A stretch of 44,314 nt of DNA from Bacillus sp. MUM 116. GTDB lineage: Bacteria > Bacillota > Bacilli > Bacillales > Cytobacillaceae. The stretch lies in contig NZ_MLYR01000023.1 in the NCBI RefSeq assembly GCF_001866655.1, positions 1 to 44,314 of the forward strand, written 5' to 3'. The notes under the pieces are model-generated. The model did not search any database, was not told where the DNA came from, and saw only the letters and a program-made list of their open reading frames with translations. Each line of letters opens with the position of its first letter. The stretch's first letter is position 1. Position numbers and translations under genes: made by a program. This document shows positions 1 to 7,823 of the stretch, in pieces.

Positions 1-22
1 CAGGATCAAACTCTCCAAGAAA
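1..22 (-). rRNA. rrs: 16S rRNA, 5' end only (partial)
   Basis: The first bases are the reverse complement of the universal 16S start (GGAGAGTTTGATCCTG), so a 16S gene begins here and runs leftward out of the window. The sequence just upstream on the minus strand (AACTTTCTT) matches the usual Bacillus 16S leader. The exact mature 5' end is approximate. Confidence 0.93.
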
Positions 23-194
23 GTTGATGTAGCTCTAAAATTTACGTTGGCTCGTGTTCTCTATATAATAGAAGAAACACGATTATTATTGTTTGTTGAC
101 GTTTTTGTTTGTTTAGTTTTCAAAGAACAAAATCACTCGAATTACCTTATCTAGCAATTCTTTTTTAGCACTTCATCTCGAAGCGACAAAAATT

Positions 195-308
195 ATTATA
201 TCACATCACTTCTAAACATGTCAACAAATAATTATTTTCAAATAATATTTGTTTTATGCTTTTCCGAAGCGACTTAATTAGAATATAACAATTATACTTT
301 TACGTCAA
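195..308 (-). promoter_or_regulatory. Tandem sigma-A promoters of the rRNA operon
   Basis: Read on the minus strand, the downstream promoter has a perfect TTGACA (219-224) and TATAAT (195-200) 18 bp apart. A second, upstream promoter has TTGACG (303-308) and TATTCT (280-285) 17 bp apart. Paired promoters before the 16S leader are typical of Bacillus rrn operons. The leader between 23 and 190 holds a TTCTTTGAAAACT-type element (near 115-130) as in other Bacillus rrn leaders. Confidence 0.85.
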
Positions 309-578
309 CATATTTTTTTAAAAAAATCATTAGAAATTGCTTTTCCCCATTAGGACAGGCCATTCAACCTGTTGGCAGTTTTATAAACGGCGAATATTTA
401 TATATAGCTCCAAATGACACGCAAGCCAATTCAGGCTTATGTTATTCATCCAAAACAAATGAAAATTGACCTAAGTGCATACAAAAAAAGCGAAACATGA
501 AATAGAAATATCTGATCTCCTAATTCAGCAAGATAGAATCAAACAATTGAATCCAAAATAACAAATATCTATATTAAC
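309..578. other. Intergenic stretch with no convincing gene
   Basis: No start codon with a ribosome site opens a reading frame here. One plus-strand frame is open from about 345 to a TGA at 467-469 and has protein-like composition (it contains PVGSFINGEYLYIAPN), but it has no start. It may be a gene remnant, but I recognise no family. Confidence 0.25.
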
Positions 579-613
579 AAAAATCGGGAAGTGCAAGGCA
601 CCTCCCGATTTTT
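579..613 (-). terminator. Rho-independent terminator after the aldehyde dehydrogenase
   Basis: AAATCGGGA and TCCCGATTT pair around a short loop, and the minus-strand transcript continues into a T-rich run. It sits 11 bp past the stop codon of the gene at 624. Confidence 0.85.
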
Positions 614-623
614 GTCGAATTCA

Positions 624-2042
624 TTATTTCTTAATGCTGATTAGTTTCATTTCGGTCATTTCTTCGATGGCGTATTTTAGTCCTTCGCGTCCTACTCCGC
701 TTTCTTTTACGCCGCCGTATGGCATATGGTCGACGCGGAAGGTTGGGATGTCGTTGATCATGACGCCGCCAACTTCTAGTTCTTCAGCTGCATTTAGGGC
801 TTTGAAGATGTCATTCGTATAGATTCCTGCTTGAAGTCCATATCTTGAGTCGTTCACAAAGCGAATAGCTTCTTCAACGGAAGACACTTTGTTGATTAAG
901 ACAATTGGCGCAAATACTTCTTGGCAAGATACCTTTTGCTGTGGATCAACATTTAATAAAACGGTAGGCTCAACGATATTTCCCTCACGTCCGCCCCCAG
1001 CTGCCACTACTGCTCCGGACTGTCTAGCTTCTTCAATCCATGAAAGGGCTCTTTCGGCATCCTTAGGGCTGATTACCGCTGAAACATCGGTTTCCGGATC
1101 AAGCGGGTTACCAAGTTTCAACTTTTTCGTTTGAGCAACGAATTTTTCCACGAACTCTTCATATAGTTCTTCATGAACATAGGCTCTTTGCAGTGAAATA
1201 CAAACCTGGCCAGCAAAGGAGAATGCTCCGGTAACAGTTCTTGGGATAATCGAATCAACATCGACACCCTTATCAACAATTAATGCCGAATTTGAGCCAA
1301 GCTCAAGTGTTACCCTCTTCAATCCTGCTTTATTACGTATACCAATTCCTACCGCAGGGCTTCCCGTAAAAGTAATCACTTTTACACGGTCATCCTGGAT
1401 TAAAATATCACCAATCATGCTTCCGCTTCCTGTTACCACATTAAGCGCGCCGGCAGGTAAGCCAGCTTCTAGTAGAAGTTCCGCTAAGAAAATCGAAGTT
1501 AACGGCGTTTGCGATGCCGGCTTTAGTACAACCGTATTTCCTGCAGCAATTGCAGGACCGACCTTATGTGCCACTAAATTCATCGGGAAGTTAAACGGAG
1601 TGATTGCTGCTACAACCCCAAGCGGCTGCTTGATCGTAAACGAAATCCTTCCTTCCCCACCTGGAGCCGCATCCATCGGAATGGTTTCTCCGTGAATACG
1701 TCTTGCTTCCTCAGCAGCAAATTTATACGTCATAATTGTACGTGCCACTTCAGCCTTTGCTGTCGTCCAAGGTTTGGCTGCTTCTAGTGCAAGCAAACGG
1801 GTGCATTCTTCTTCATTTTTCGTTAGCAGTTCCACTAATTTTTCTAAAATCGATGCCCTCTGGTGTGCCGGCATTTTCGCCATTACGGGTTTTGCCTTTT
1901 CGGCAGCCGCAATCGCATCCTCTACATCCTGCGCATCAGCAAAGGCGATTTCAGCCAGCAGTTCATTATTAAAAGGACTATATAATGGACGGTACTCTTT
2001 CGCTTCCTTCCATTGTCCATCTATTAAAAGATGTTTTTTCAT
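624..2042 (-). CDS. NAD(P)-dependent aldehyde dehydrogenase (GabD/SSADH-like role)
   Basis: This 472-residue enzyme of the aldehyde dehydrogenase superfamily oxidises an aldehyde to its acid with NAD(P)+. Visible catalytic parts are N151 (TPFNFP), the cofactor lysine K174 (VVLKPAS), the GSPAVG turn at 227-232, the general base E247 (LELGSNS) and nucleophile C281 (GQVCIS). Length is normal for the family. It lies 18 bp downstream of the GabT-type aminotransferase in the same orientation and is followed by a terminator, so it is the last gene of that unit. From context the substrate is probably the semialdehyde made by the neighbour (succinate semialdehyde or an amino-aldehyde). This is inference: the GSNSA motif after the base differs from the common GGKSP of classical GabD, so substrate specificity is open. 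Confidence 0.85.
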   Translation of the reverse strand: MKKHLLIDGQWKEAKEYRPLYSPFNNELLAEIAFADAQDVEDAIAAAEKAKPVMAKMPAHQRASILEKLVELLTKNEEECTRLLALEAAKPWTTAKAEVARTIMTYKFAAEEARRIHGETIPMDAAPGGEGRISFTIKQPLGVVAAITPFNFPMNLVAHKVGPAIAAGNTVVLKPASQTPLTSIFLAELLLEAGLPAGALNVVTGSGSMIGDILIQDDRVKVITFTGSPAVGIGIRNKAGLKRVTLELGSNSALIVDKGVDVDSIIPRTVTGAFSFAGQVCISLQRAYVHEELYEEFVEKFVAQTKKLKLGNPLDPETDVSAVISPKDAERALSWIEEARQSGAVVAAGGGREGNIVEPTVLLNVDPQQKVSCQEVFAPIVLINKVSSVEEAIRFVNDSRYGLQAGIYTNDIFKALNAAEELEVGGVMINDIPTFRVDHMPYGGVKESGVGREGLKYAIEEMTEMKLISIKK

Positions 2043-2060
2043 CTAGAACACTCCTATTCT

Positions 2061-3404
2061 TTAAACCAATTTTTTAAATATAGATTCAATTGTATCAAGT
2101 GCTTCATCTAATTGCTCATCAGTAATCACAAGCGGTGAAAGGAATCGGAGCACATTGCCGTATAATCCTGCACTAAGTACAATTACACCTTGCTTTTGAC
2201 ATTCAGCTACAAGTTTATTGGTTAAATCCTTGTCCGGCTCTTTTGTTTGCGGATCTTTTACAAGCTCCACTGCACACATTGCCCCTAAACCGCGGACATC
2301 ACCGATTACATCATATGTTTCTTTTAAGCTGTTGAAACGAGAGATAATTTTTTCCCCAATCACATTTGCACGATCAAGAAGCTGATCTTCTTCAATTGTT
2401 TCAATCACCTTTAAGCCGGCCACACATCCAAGCGGACTTCCGCCATAAGTTCCGCCAATTTCTCCCGGTGCCGCAGCATCCATAATTTCCGCACGGCCTG
2501 TTACAGCACTGATTGGCAGCCCAGCAGCGATTGATTTTGACATGGTCATTAGATCTGGAACAACATCAAAGTGCTCAATCGCAAACATTTTTCCTGTGCG
2601 TCCAAAACCAGTTTGGATTTCATCCGCTATAAATAGAATGCCATGTTGTTCACAAATCTGTTTCACACCTTGCACAAATGTCTTGGATGGCACAATGAAG
2701 CCGCCCTCACCTTGAACAGGCTCCATAATAACGGCTGCAATTTCTTCTGCAGGAACTTCAGATTTGAAAAAGTCTTCTAGTTGATGCAGTAGATTTGCAT
2801 CAAGGTCTTCTTGGCTAACCTCAAATGGTGCACGGTAATAATATGGGTAGCGGACTTTATAGGTATCCGGTGCAAATGGACCAAAACCAAATTTGTAAGG
2901 CTTCACTTTACTTGTTAATGACATTGCTAATAATGTTCTGCCATGGAAGGCACGGTCAAAAGAAAGAATGGCCTTTCTGCCTGTATATTTACGAGCAATT
3001 TTCACCGCATTTTCTACAGCTTCCGCACCACTATTTAGGAAAAATGTCTTTTTCGCATGTGAACCAGGTGTAATTTCATTTAACTTTTCTGCAAGTTCAA
3101 TATATGGTTCGTACATCATAACGTTAAATCCAGGGTGGATATATTTCTGAATTTGTTCTGTTAGCGCCTCTACTACTTTAGGCGGGCAGTGTCCAGTATT
3201 TTGCGTACCAATCGCTCCGGCTAAATCGATATAAACATTGCCGTCCACATCTTCCAAAATCGCGCCATGGCCTTTTGCTGCAAAGGAAGGCACGTTATTA
3301 GATACTCCCACTGGTACATTCTTTGCTCTTCTTTCTAAAAGGGCTTCAGCTTTTGGCCCTGGAATTGATGTTTTAAGTTCAATTGTTTTTGTTGTTGTGC
3401 TCAT
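2061..3404 (-). CDS. gabT: 4-aminobutyrate (omega-amino acid) aminotransferase, class III PLP
   Basis: This 447-residue fold-type I class III aminotransferase moves an amino group from GABA or a related omega-amine to 2-oxoglutarate or pyruvate. Visible features are the PLP-phosphate contact SGAEAVENA (125-133), the pyridine-nitrogen aspartate D261 (FIADEIQTGFGRTG) and the Schiff-base lysine K290 (MTMSKSIAAG). Length and motifs fit GabT. It is the first gene after a strong sigma-54 promoter (3448-3464) and is followed 18 bp later by an aldehyde dehydrogenase, a classic GabT-GabD pairing. In Bacillus thuringiensis the gab cluster is controlled by sigma-54 and a dedicated activator, which matches the layout here (activator at 5894). 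Confidence 0.9.
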   Translation of the reverse strand: MSTTTKTIELKTSIPGPKAEALLERRAKNVPVGVSNNVPSFAAKGHGAILEDVDGNVYIDLAGAIGTQNTGHCPPKVVEALTEQIQKYIHPGFNVMMYEPYIELAEKLNEITPGSHAKKTFFLNSGAEAVENAVKIARKYTGRKAILSFDRAFHGRTLLAMSLTSKVKPYKFGFGPFAPDTYKVRYPYYYRAPFEVSQEDLDANLLHQLEDFFKSEVPAEEIAAVIMEPVQGEGGFIVPSKTFVQGVKQICEQHGILFIADEIQTGFGRTGKMFAIEHFDVVPDLMTMSKSIAAGLPISAVTGRAEIMDAAAPGEIGGTYGGSPLGCVAGLKVIETIEEDQLLDRANVIGEKIISRFNSLKETYDVIGDVRGLGAMCAVELVKDPQTKEPDKDLTNKLVAECQKQGVIVLSAGLYGNVLRFLSPLVITDEQLDEALDTIESIFKKLV

Positions 3405-3447
3405 GTTATTAACCCCTTTATTAATTTATTCAACTACTAATCTATAA

Positions 3448-3464
3448 TGCAAGAAGTGTGCCAA
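3448..3464 (-). promoter_or_regulatory. Sigma-54 (-24/-12) promoter of gabT
   Basis: On the minus strand the sequence reads TTGGCAC-ACTTC-TTGCA, a near-perfect -24/-12 element with the diagnostic GG and GC ten bases apart. It lies about 45 bp before the gabT start. An enhancer-binding protein with a GAFTGA loop is encoded nearby, as this promoter class needs. Confidence 0.9.
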
Positions 3465-3505
3465 GTGCTAAATCCCCTTTTTACAATCATTCACAGAGGA
3501 ATTTC

Positions 3506-3519
3506 ATTCAAAAATGAAT
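3506..3519. promoter_or_regulatory. Likely upstream activator site of the gabT sigma-54 promoter
   Basis: ATTCAAAAATGAAT is an inverted repeat (ATTCA-N4-TGAAT). It lies about 70-80 bp upstream of the expected start of transcription, the usual place for a sigma-54 enhancer. The same 14-mer occurs twice, in opposite orientations, at 5815-5828 and 5836-5849 upstream of the second sigma-54-like promoter. Confidence 0.65.
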
Positions 3520-3543
3520 ATTCGCTATTCATAATTAAATGGA

Positions 3544-4332
3544 TTAATAGAGTTCTCTTCTCCGGTCGGCTAAATAGTCAAAAACAGCGTTGGATTTTTT
3601 TAAATTCTCGAAAGAAAGATCAATGATTTGTAACGTTTCAACATCGTCAGAAATTTCGGCAATGATTTTACCGTCCGGCCCAATTACTGCGCTTTGGCCA
3701 TGGTATTCATATTTCCCATTAGCCCCAATGCGATTGCAGTAAACCACAAAGAGTTGATTTTCGAGCGCTCTCGCCTGACTAAATAAGCGATGGATATATT
3801 CATATGGTGCCATATTGGCAGAATTCACGATTAAAAGATTTGCTCCTTGTAATGCAAGTACCCTTGCAGGCTCGGGAAATTCAATATCATAACAGGTGAG
3901 CATGCCCATTGTTAAACCATCATAACGAACAGTCTTAAGCTCATTTCCCTTGCTGAATAGTTCATTTTCTTCGGCAAAAAGATGTGTTTTTCGATAATAA
4001 GCTAATGCTTTGCCATCTTTCCCTACCAAGCAGGAGGTAATATAGATTTCCCCATCGGAGACGTACTCTGGGAAAGAATACAGTACGGAAACTGGGGAAT
4101 CTGCTAGCATGCTTTGAATCCGTTTAAAGCTCTCCCCTTCACGCGCCTCTGCTATTCCTATCAATTGCTCCTTCGAGACTAGACCGGTCAGGTTTAACTC
4201 TGGTAAAACCAAGAGATCCGCCGATTGTTCAAAAGCTTTCATAATGGCAGAAGCCATTTTATTTAAATTTTCTTCTTTATTTCCATCCGCAACCGCAAGC
4301 TGCGCGAGGGCAATTCGATAATTCTTTTCCAT
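3544..4332 (-). CDS. Carbon-nitrogen hydrolase (nitrilase superfamily amidase)
   Basis: This 262-residue nitrilase-superfamily protein hydrolyses an amide-type C-N bond. The Glu-Lys-Cys triad is complete: E45 (LVLPELNLTG), K115 (YYRKTHLF) and C147 (MLTCYDIEFPEP). The ATG at 4332 follows a good GGGAGG site. It sits between a PuuP-like permease and gabT and probably belongs to the same sigma-54 regulon, suggesting it releases or deaminates an amide intermediate of an amino-acid or polyamine route (omega-amidase or N-carbamoylputrescine-amidase type). The substrate cannot be read from sequence. Confidence 0.85.
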   Translation of the reverse strand: MEKNYRIALAQLAVADGNKEENLNKMASAIMKAFEQSADLLVLPELNLTGLVSKEQLIGIAEAREGESFKRIQSMLADSPVSVLYSFPEYVSDGEIYITSCLVGKDGKALAYYRKTHLFAEENELFSKGNELKTVRYDGLTMGMLTCYDIEFPEPARVLALQGANLLIVNSANMAPYEYIHRLFSQARALENQLFVVYCNRIGANGKYEYHGQSAVIGPDGKIIAEISDDVETLQIIDLSFENLKKSNAVFDYLADRRRELY

Positions 4333-5550
4333 CTAAAATCCTCCCATTAGCGATAAAAGAAGGGCTTGGATTTCCGAGCCCTCCACTCATTGCTATCATT
4401 AAAACAGCCTCATCCATTTCTTCAAAACGCATTTCCGGCGGCTGTCCTTTAAACATTTTCGTAAGAACTAGCAAATAGCCGAAACCGATTACTGCCCATG
4501 CTCCGCCTAAAATCAGTGCATTTCTATCAAGATTCACGAACAGCCAAATATCAAAACAGCAACCTATGACAGGAAATAATAAGTAGAAAATTTTGTCCTT
4601 TCCTGCCCGTTTGCCGCCTTTTATATAAAAGTGAGCAATTACGGAAACGTTTACTAATATAAAAGCGACAAACGCCCCAAAGTTTATAAATGAAGTGGAC
4701 GTTGAAACACTTAGCTTTAATGAAAGTAAACCAATCACAGCGACAACCAGAATATTCAGTACTGGTGTTTTAAACTTTGGATGCAGGTAGCCAAAGATTT
4801 TTTTCGGAAGCGTAGAAACAACAAAAATCAATCCGCCGATTACATTTGTCAAAATGATGGCTCTCGGGATCGTTTTTTCAGGATTTCTTGTCTCTTCGGT
4901 AAAGGTTGAGATAGCATCAAAACCTAAGAATGAGTAACAGGCAATCGATGCTCCGGCCAGGACAAATGAAAATGAAACATGAGTATTCACGAAGGGACTT
5001 ACAGAAAGAAGCGTGCCGGCTCCGCCCCCGCCTAAAACGCTTTTTATACTTAAAATAATAAATAGTGCAATAACTAAAAATTGAAACACCATCATAAGGA
5101 AGTTGACCTTGGTACTTAATTTAATTCCAAGAATATTGATTGCAGTTGTAACAATTATAAATAAGAGGATCCATAACCATGATGGTACAGAAGGAAATGC
5201 CGCATTTAAATAGGCACTTCCAATCAGCCAGATGGTCATTGGAATGAAGACATAATCGAGCAGGGTAGCCCAGCCGACCATAAATCCGAGGTGTGAATTA
5301 AGAGATTTCCTTGTATAGGTGTAGGCAGATCCGGCGACGGGATATGCTTTAACCATTTGCGTGTAGCTGAAGGCAGTAAAAAACATTGCAATTAAGGCAA
5401 CAAGATAAGCGCTTGCCTCTAGTCCATGGGTTACTTCCGCAACAGTTCCATAGATTCCAAAGACAATCATCGGTGCTAAATAGGCAAGTCCAAATAAAAC
5501 TAGATGCGATAATGTAAGTGATCGTTCAAACGTACCTCGTGATTTTCCAT
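4277..5550 (-). pseudogene. Decayed APC-family permease (PuuP-like amino acid/polyamine importer)
   Basis: The readable frame (5470 down to 4277) is a multi-pass APC-superfamily permease (GLAYLAPMIVFGIYG, then YPVAGSAYTYTRKS) resembling putrescine/amino-acid importers. It shows three defects. (1) The only ATG with a good site (AGGGGGAAC, ATG at 5548-5550) is out of frame. Adding one A to the AAAA run (T run 5543-5546 on the plus strand) would restore a family-like N-terminus, MEKSRGTFERSLTLS. (2) IFVVST is joined directly to LPKKIFGYLHPKF, so roughly 70-90 residues carrying several membrane segments are missing. (3) The C-terminus reads through a terminator-like hairpin and overlaps the amidase by 56 bp. 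Defect 1 could be a sequencing error; the deletion is harder to explain that way. Probably non-functional. Confidence 0.7.
4357..4381 (-). terminator. Hairpin with T-rich tail between permease and amidase
   Basis: On the minus strand GGGCTCGG-AAAT-CCAAGCCC (one mismatch) is followed by TTCTTTT. It looks like a terminator for the permease gene, yet the present permease frame reads through it, which supports loss of the original stop codon. Confidence 0.5.
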
Positions 5551-5602
5551 ATATGTTCCCCCTTAAGTTGCCATAAAACTTTTAAGATAACGTTCATAAT
5601 TT

Positions 5603-5616
5603 TGCAAACGCTATCT
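5603..5616. promoter_or_regulatory. cre-like site (CcpA operator)
   Basis: TGCAAACGCTATCT differs from the Bacillus cre consensus TGWAARCGYTWNCW at one position (base 3). It lies between the sigma-54-like promoter and the permease start, where CcpA binding would block elongation. This is inference from the motif only. Confidence 0.45.
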
Positions 5617-5747
5617 ATTTGACTAATCCCTCTAATTTGAATAGTCAGAAAATTTTAGTTGTAGATTTGATTCCTCCTATATTTGTTTTGGTAGTACAGC
5701 CTTTCCTCTACCCTTAAACTTTTAAACCATCCCTATTATTCTATTAT

Positions 5748-5763
5748 GCATTTTTCGTGCCAA
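5748..5763 (-). promoter_or_regulatory. Second sigma-54-like promoter (permease/amidase unit)
   Basis: On the minus strand a -24-type block (GCACG core) is followed after four bases by ATGCAT, giving the GC of the -12 element. The spacing fits sigma-54. It is weaker than the gabT promoter at the -12 and should be checked base by base at the -24. It is supported by the duplicated activator-type palindromes 50-100 bp upstream. Confidence 0.6.
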
Positions 5764-5808
5764 TTCTTTTTTAACGACATTTCAACTATCTTTATAGATA
5801 TAATCCGA

Positions 5809-5855
5809 CAGTTCATTCATTTTTGAATGGCAATTATTCAAAAATGAATGAACTG
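5809..5855. promoter_or_regulatory. Paired activator sites in a 20-bp perfect inverted repeat
   Basis: CAGTTCATTCATTTTTGAAT (5809-5828) and its exact reverse complement (5836-5855) flank a 7-bp spacer. Each arm contains the same 14-bp ATTCA-N4-TGAAT palindrome seen upstream of gabT. No T-run follows on either strand, so it is more likely an enhancer for the sigma-54 activator than a terminator. Confidence 0.65.
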
Positions 5856-5893
5856 CTCTTTTAACTATATTAGAAAAACAATTGTACTATTTT

Positions 5894-7627
5894 TTATCGA
5901 ACCTGCAGGCTGTTCTTTAGTTTGTTATAAAGTCTGCTGATTGTCGGCTGACTCACCTCTAACACTTCGGCCACTTTTGTTAGAGTCTTATATTTCAATA
6001 AAGCTAATTGAAGCAGCTGTCTTTCCGTATCCTGGACTGCATGCTGAAGGGGGATAATGTTATGCACTTCCACTGGATGTTGGTTTTTCTGACGGTTGTC
6101 CAATATTTTTACAAGGTCATTAGCGGTAATCATCTGCTCTGCCGTAACCACCATAGCCCGTTCTGTTACGTTTTGCAGTTGCCGGATGTTGCCGGGCCAC
6201 TTATACGTCTTTAATACTTCCAATGCATCCTCTGAAAAATATTTTTTTGACGAAAATCTTTCATTATAATACTCAAGGAAATGGTGAACAATTGGTTCAA
6301 TGTCTTCTATTCTTTCACGCAAAGACGGAATGAATAACGGAATAACATGAATTCGGTAAAATAAGTCCTCGCGGAATGTTCCCTTCGCAACCATTTCTTC
6401 CAAATTCTTATTGGTTGCCGTAATAATTCGAATATTAATCGGAATCGCTTTGTTGCCGCCAATTTTCATAATCTCGCGTTCCTGGATCGCCCTTAAAAGC
6501 TTTACCTGTAAATTTAGCGGTAATTCACCAATTTCATCTAAGAAAAGCGTTCCTTCATTGGCTAATTCGAACAAGCCCTTTTTCCCATTGCTTAGCGCAC
6601 CTGTAAAGGCGCCTTTCTCATATCCAAAAAGCTCGCTCTCCAATAAATTTTCGGGAATGGACCCGCAATTGATGCGAATAAACGGTTTTTCCGCCCGCGG
6701 GCTCAGCTGGTGGATGGCCTGTGCAAATAATTCTTTCCCTACGCCAGATTCTCCGTACAGAGTAACCGTTGATTCGACCCGGGCAACCCGTTCGACTTCA
6801 AACATTAAATTTTTAATTTGTTCAGATTGATAGATAATCTTTTTCTCATTTCCATGCTGGACTTTCTTTAAGATATCTACCTCTTTACGATATTTTTCTT
6901 TTAACGTTTTGGCCTCTTCAAGTTCTTCCTCTAATTTTTTAACAGCTGTAATATCACGGGAAGCAATGACAATTCTTTCTAATTCATTTTTTTGATTAAA
7001 AACCGGGTTCCCAACAGCCAGTATTTTCCTACCAAAGCGGTTATGCTGGACAATCGAAATTTTCTTCTTTTCTTCCAATACTTTTCTTGTAACAGAAGGC
7101 TTAAACCAGCCTTTTTCTTCAAGTTCTAAAATATTTTGACCAATGACGGTTTCAGGGTCCACTCCCCATAATTGGTGGGTGCTTCGATTGGAAACTCGGA
7201 TGATTTTTCCTCGACTGTCAACCACTAAAACTTCATCATAAATCGAATCGACAATTGCTTCCAAATCGGTCGTTATGGCTCTTAGGTCTTTAGAATAAGT
7301 ATGTTTTACATGATCAACTTCCACTGATTTCTGATCCGTCCAGCCGATTATTTTCCCTGTATGATCCTCAATGAGGGCATAGGAGAAATCGTCATCGGCA
7401 AGTGAAAAGAAATCGTGGTTGGTTGTTAGGATAAAATCGGTTAGAAATACCACTTTTTGTTCAGGCTGGTCTTTTTGCATTAATAGATGAAAGCTATCGC
7501 AGATTCCGACAGGCTTTCCCTCTGATTCTATAATTAATAACCGGATACTAGCTTGAATCATCTTATCCAAGGCTTCCCTAACATTTGTTGAGGCATTGAT
7601 TACGGCAAAGTCTTTATTATAATTCAA
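5894..7627 (-). CDS. Sigma-54-dependent transcriptional activator (PAS, AAA+, Fis HTH)
   Basis: This enhancer-binding protein activates RNA polymerase carrying sigma-54. Counting from the TTG start, domains are: a CBS-like sensory region (about 5-115), a PAS domain (about 120-230), a coiled linker, and an AAA+ core with Walker A GESGVGKE, sigma-54 loop GAFTGA, and Walker [13 protein letters not shown]-terminal Fis-type helix-turn-helix ([20 protein letters not shown]) follows. I chose the TTG at 7627 because GGAAAGGAAG lies 8 bp before it. The frame stays open to an ATG at 7723, but those upstream starts have no ribosome site. Its targets are very likely the two sigma-54 promoters at 3448 and 5748. 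This arrangement resembles the sigma-54 activator of the gab cluster in the B. cereus group. The sensed ligand is unknown. Confidence 0.9.
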   Translation of the reverse strand: MNYNKDFAVINASTNVREALDKMIQASIRLLIIESEGKPVGICDSFHLLMQKDQPEQKVVFLTDFILTTNHDFFSLADDDFSYALIEDHTGKIIGWTDQKSVEVDHVKHTYSKDLRAITTDLEAIVDSIYDEVLVVDSRGKIIRVSNRSTHQLWGVDPETVIGQNILELEEKGWFKPSVTRKVLEEKKKISIVQHNRFGRKILAVGNPVFNQKNELERIVIASRDITAVKKLEEELEEAKTLKEKYRKEVDILKKVQHGNEKKIIYQSEQIKNLMFEVERVARVESTVTLYGESGVGKELFAQAIHQLSPRAEKPFIRINCGSIPENLLESELFGYEKGAFTGALSNGKKGLFELANEGTLFLDEIGELPLNLQVKLLRAIQEREIMKIGGNKAIPINIRIITATNKNLEEMVAKGTFREDLFYRIHVIPLFIPSLRERIEDIEPIVHHFLEYYNERFSSKKYFSEDALEVLKTYKWPGNIRQLQNVTERAMVVTAEQMITANDLVKILDNRQKNQHPVEVHNIIPLQHAVQDTERQLLQLALLKYKTLTKVAEVLEVSQPTISRLYNKLKNSLQVR

Positions 7628-7783
7628 GAGAATTTCTTCCTTTCCCGCAGTTGAAATCATAATCTTGCGATAATTTTTTACTATCATTATGATAACACGG
7701 TTATACGAAAAGCGTAAGCGCATGCATTAGTCGGAAAGTGGCTTAATCCCCTTCGGTGTAGTTTTTTCGACATCAAAAGTTTA

Positions 7784-7823
7784 TAAAAAATAAGCTGCCC
7801 CAACAACTTGGGAGCAGCTTATT
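7784..7823 (-). terminator. Rho-independent terminator after the GNAT-amidase gene
   Basis: AATAAGCTGC and GCAGCTTATT pair with an inner CCCAA/TTGGG extension, followed on the minus strand by TTTTTTAT. The hairpin overlaps the stop codon of the gene at 7822. Confidence 0.9.

Noticed and set aside
5809..5855. Perfect 20-bp inverted repeat as a terminator of the sigma-54 activator gene
   Set aside because: No T-run on either side, AT-rich arms, and each arm repeats the 14-bp palindrome found upstream of gabT; an enhancer site fits better.
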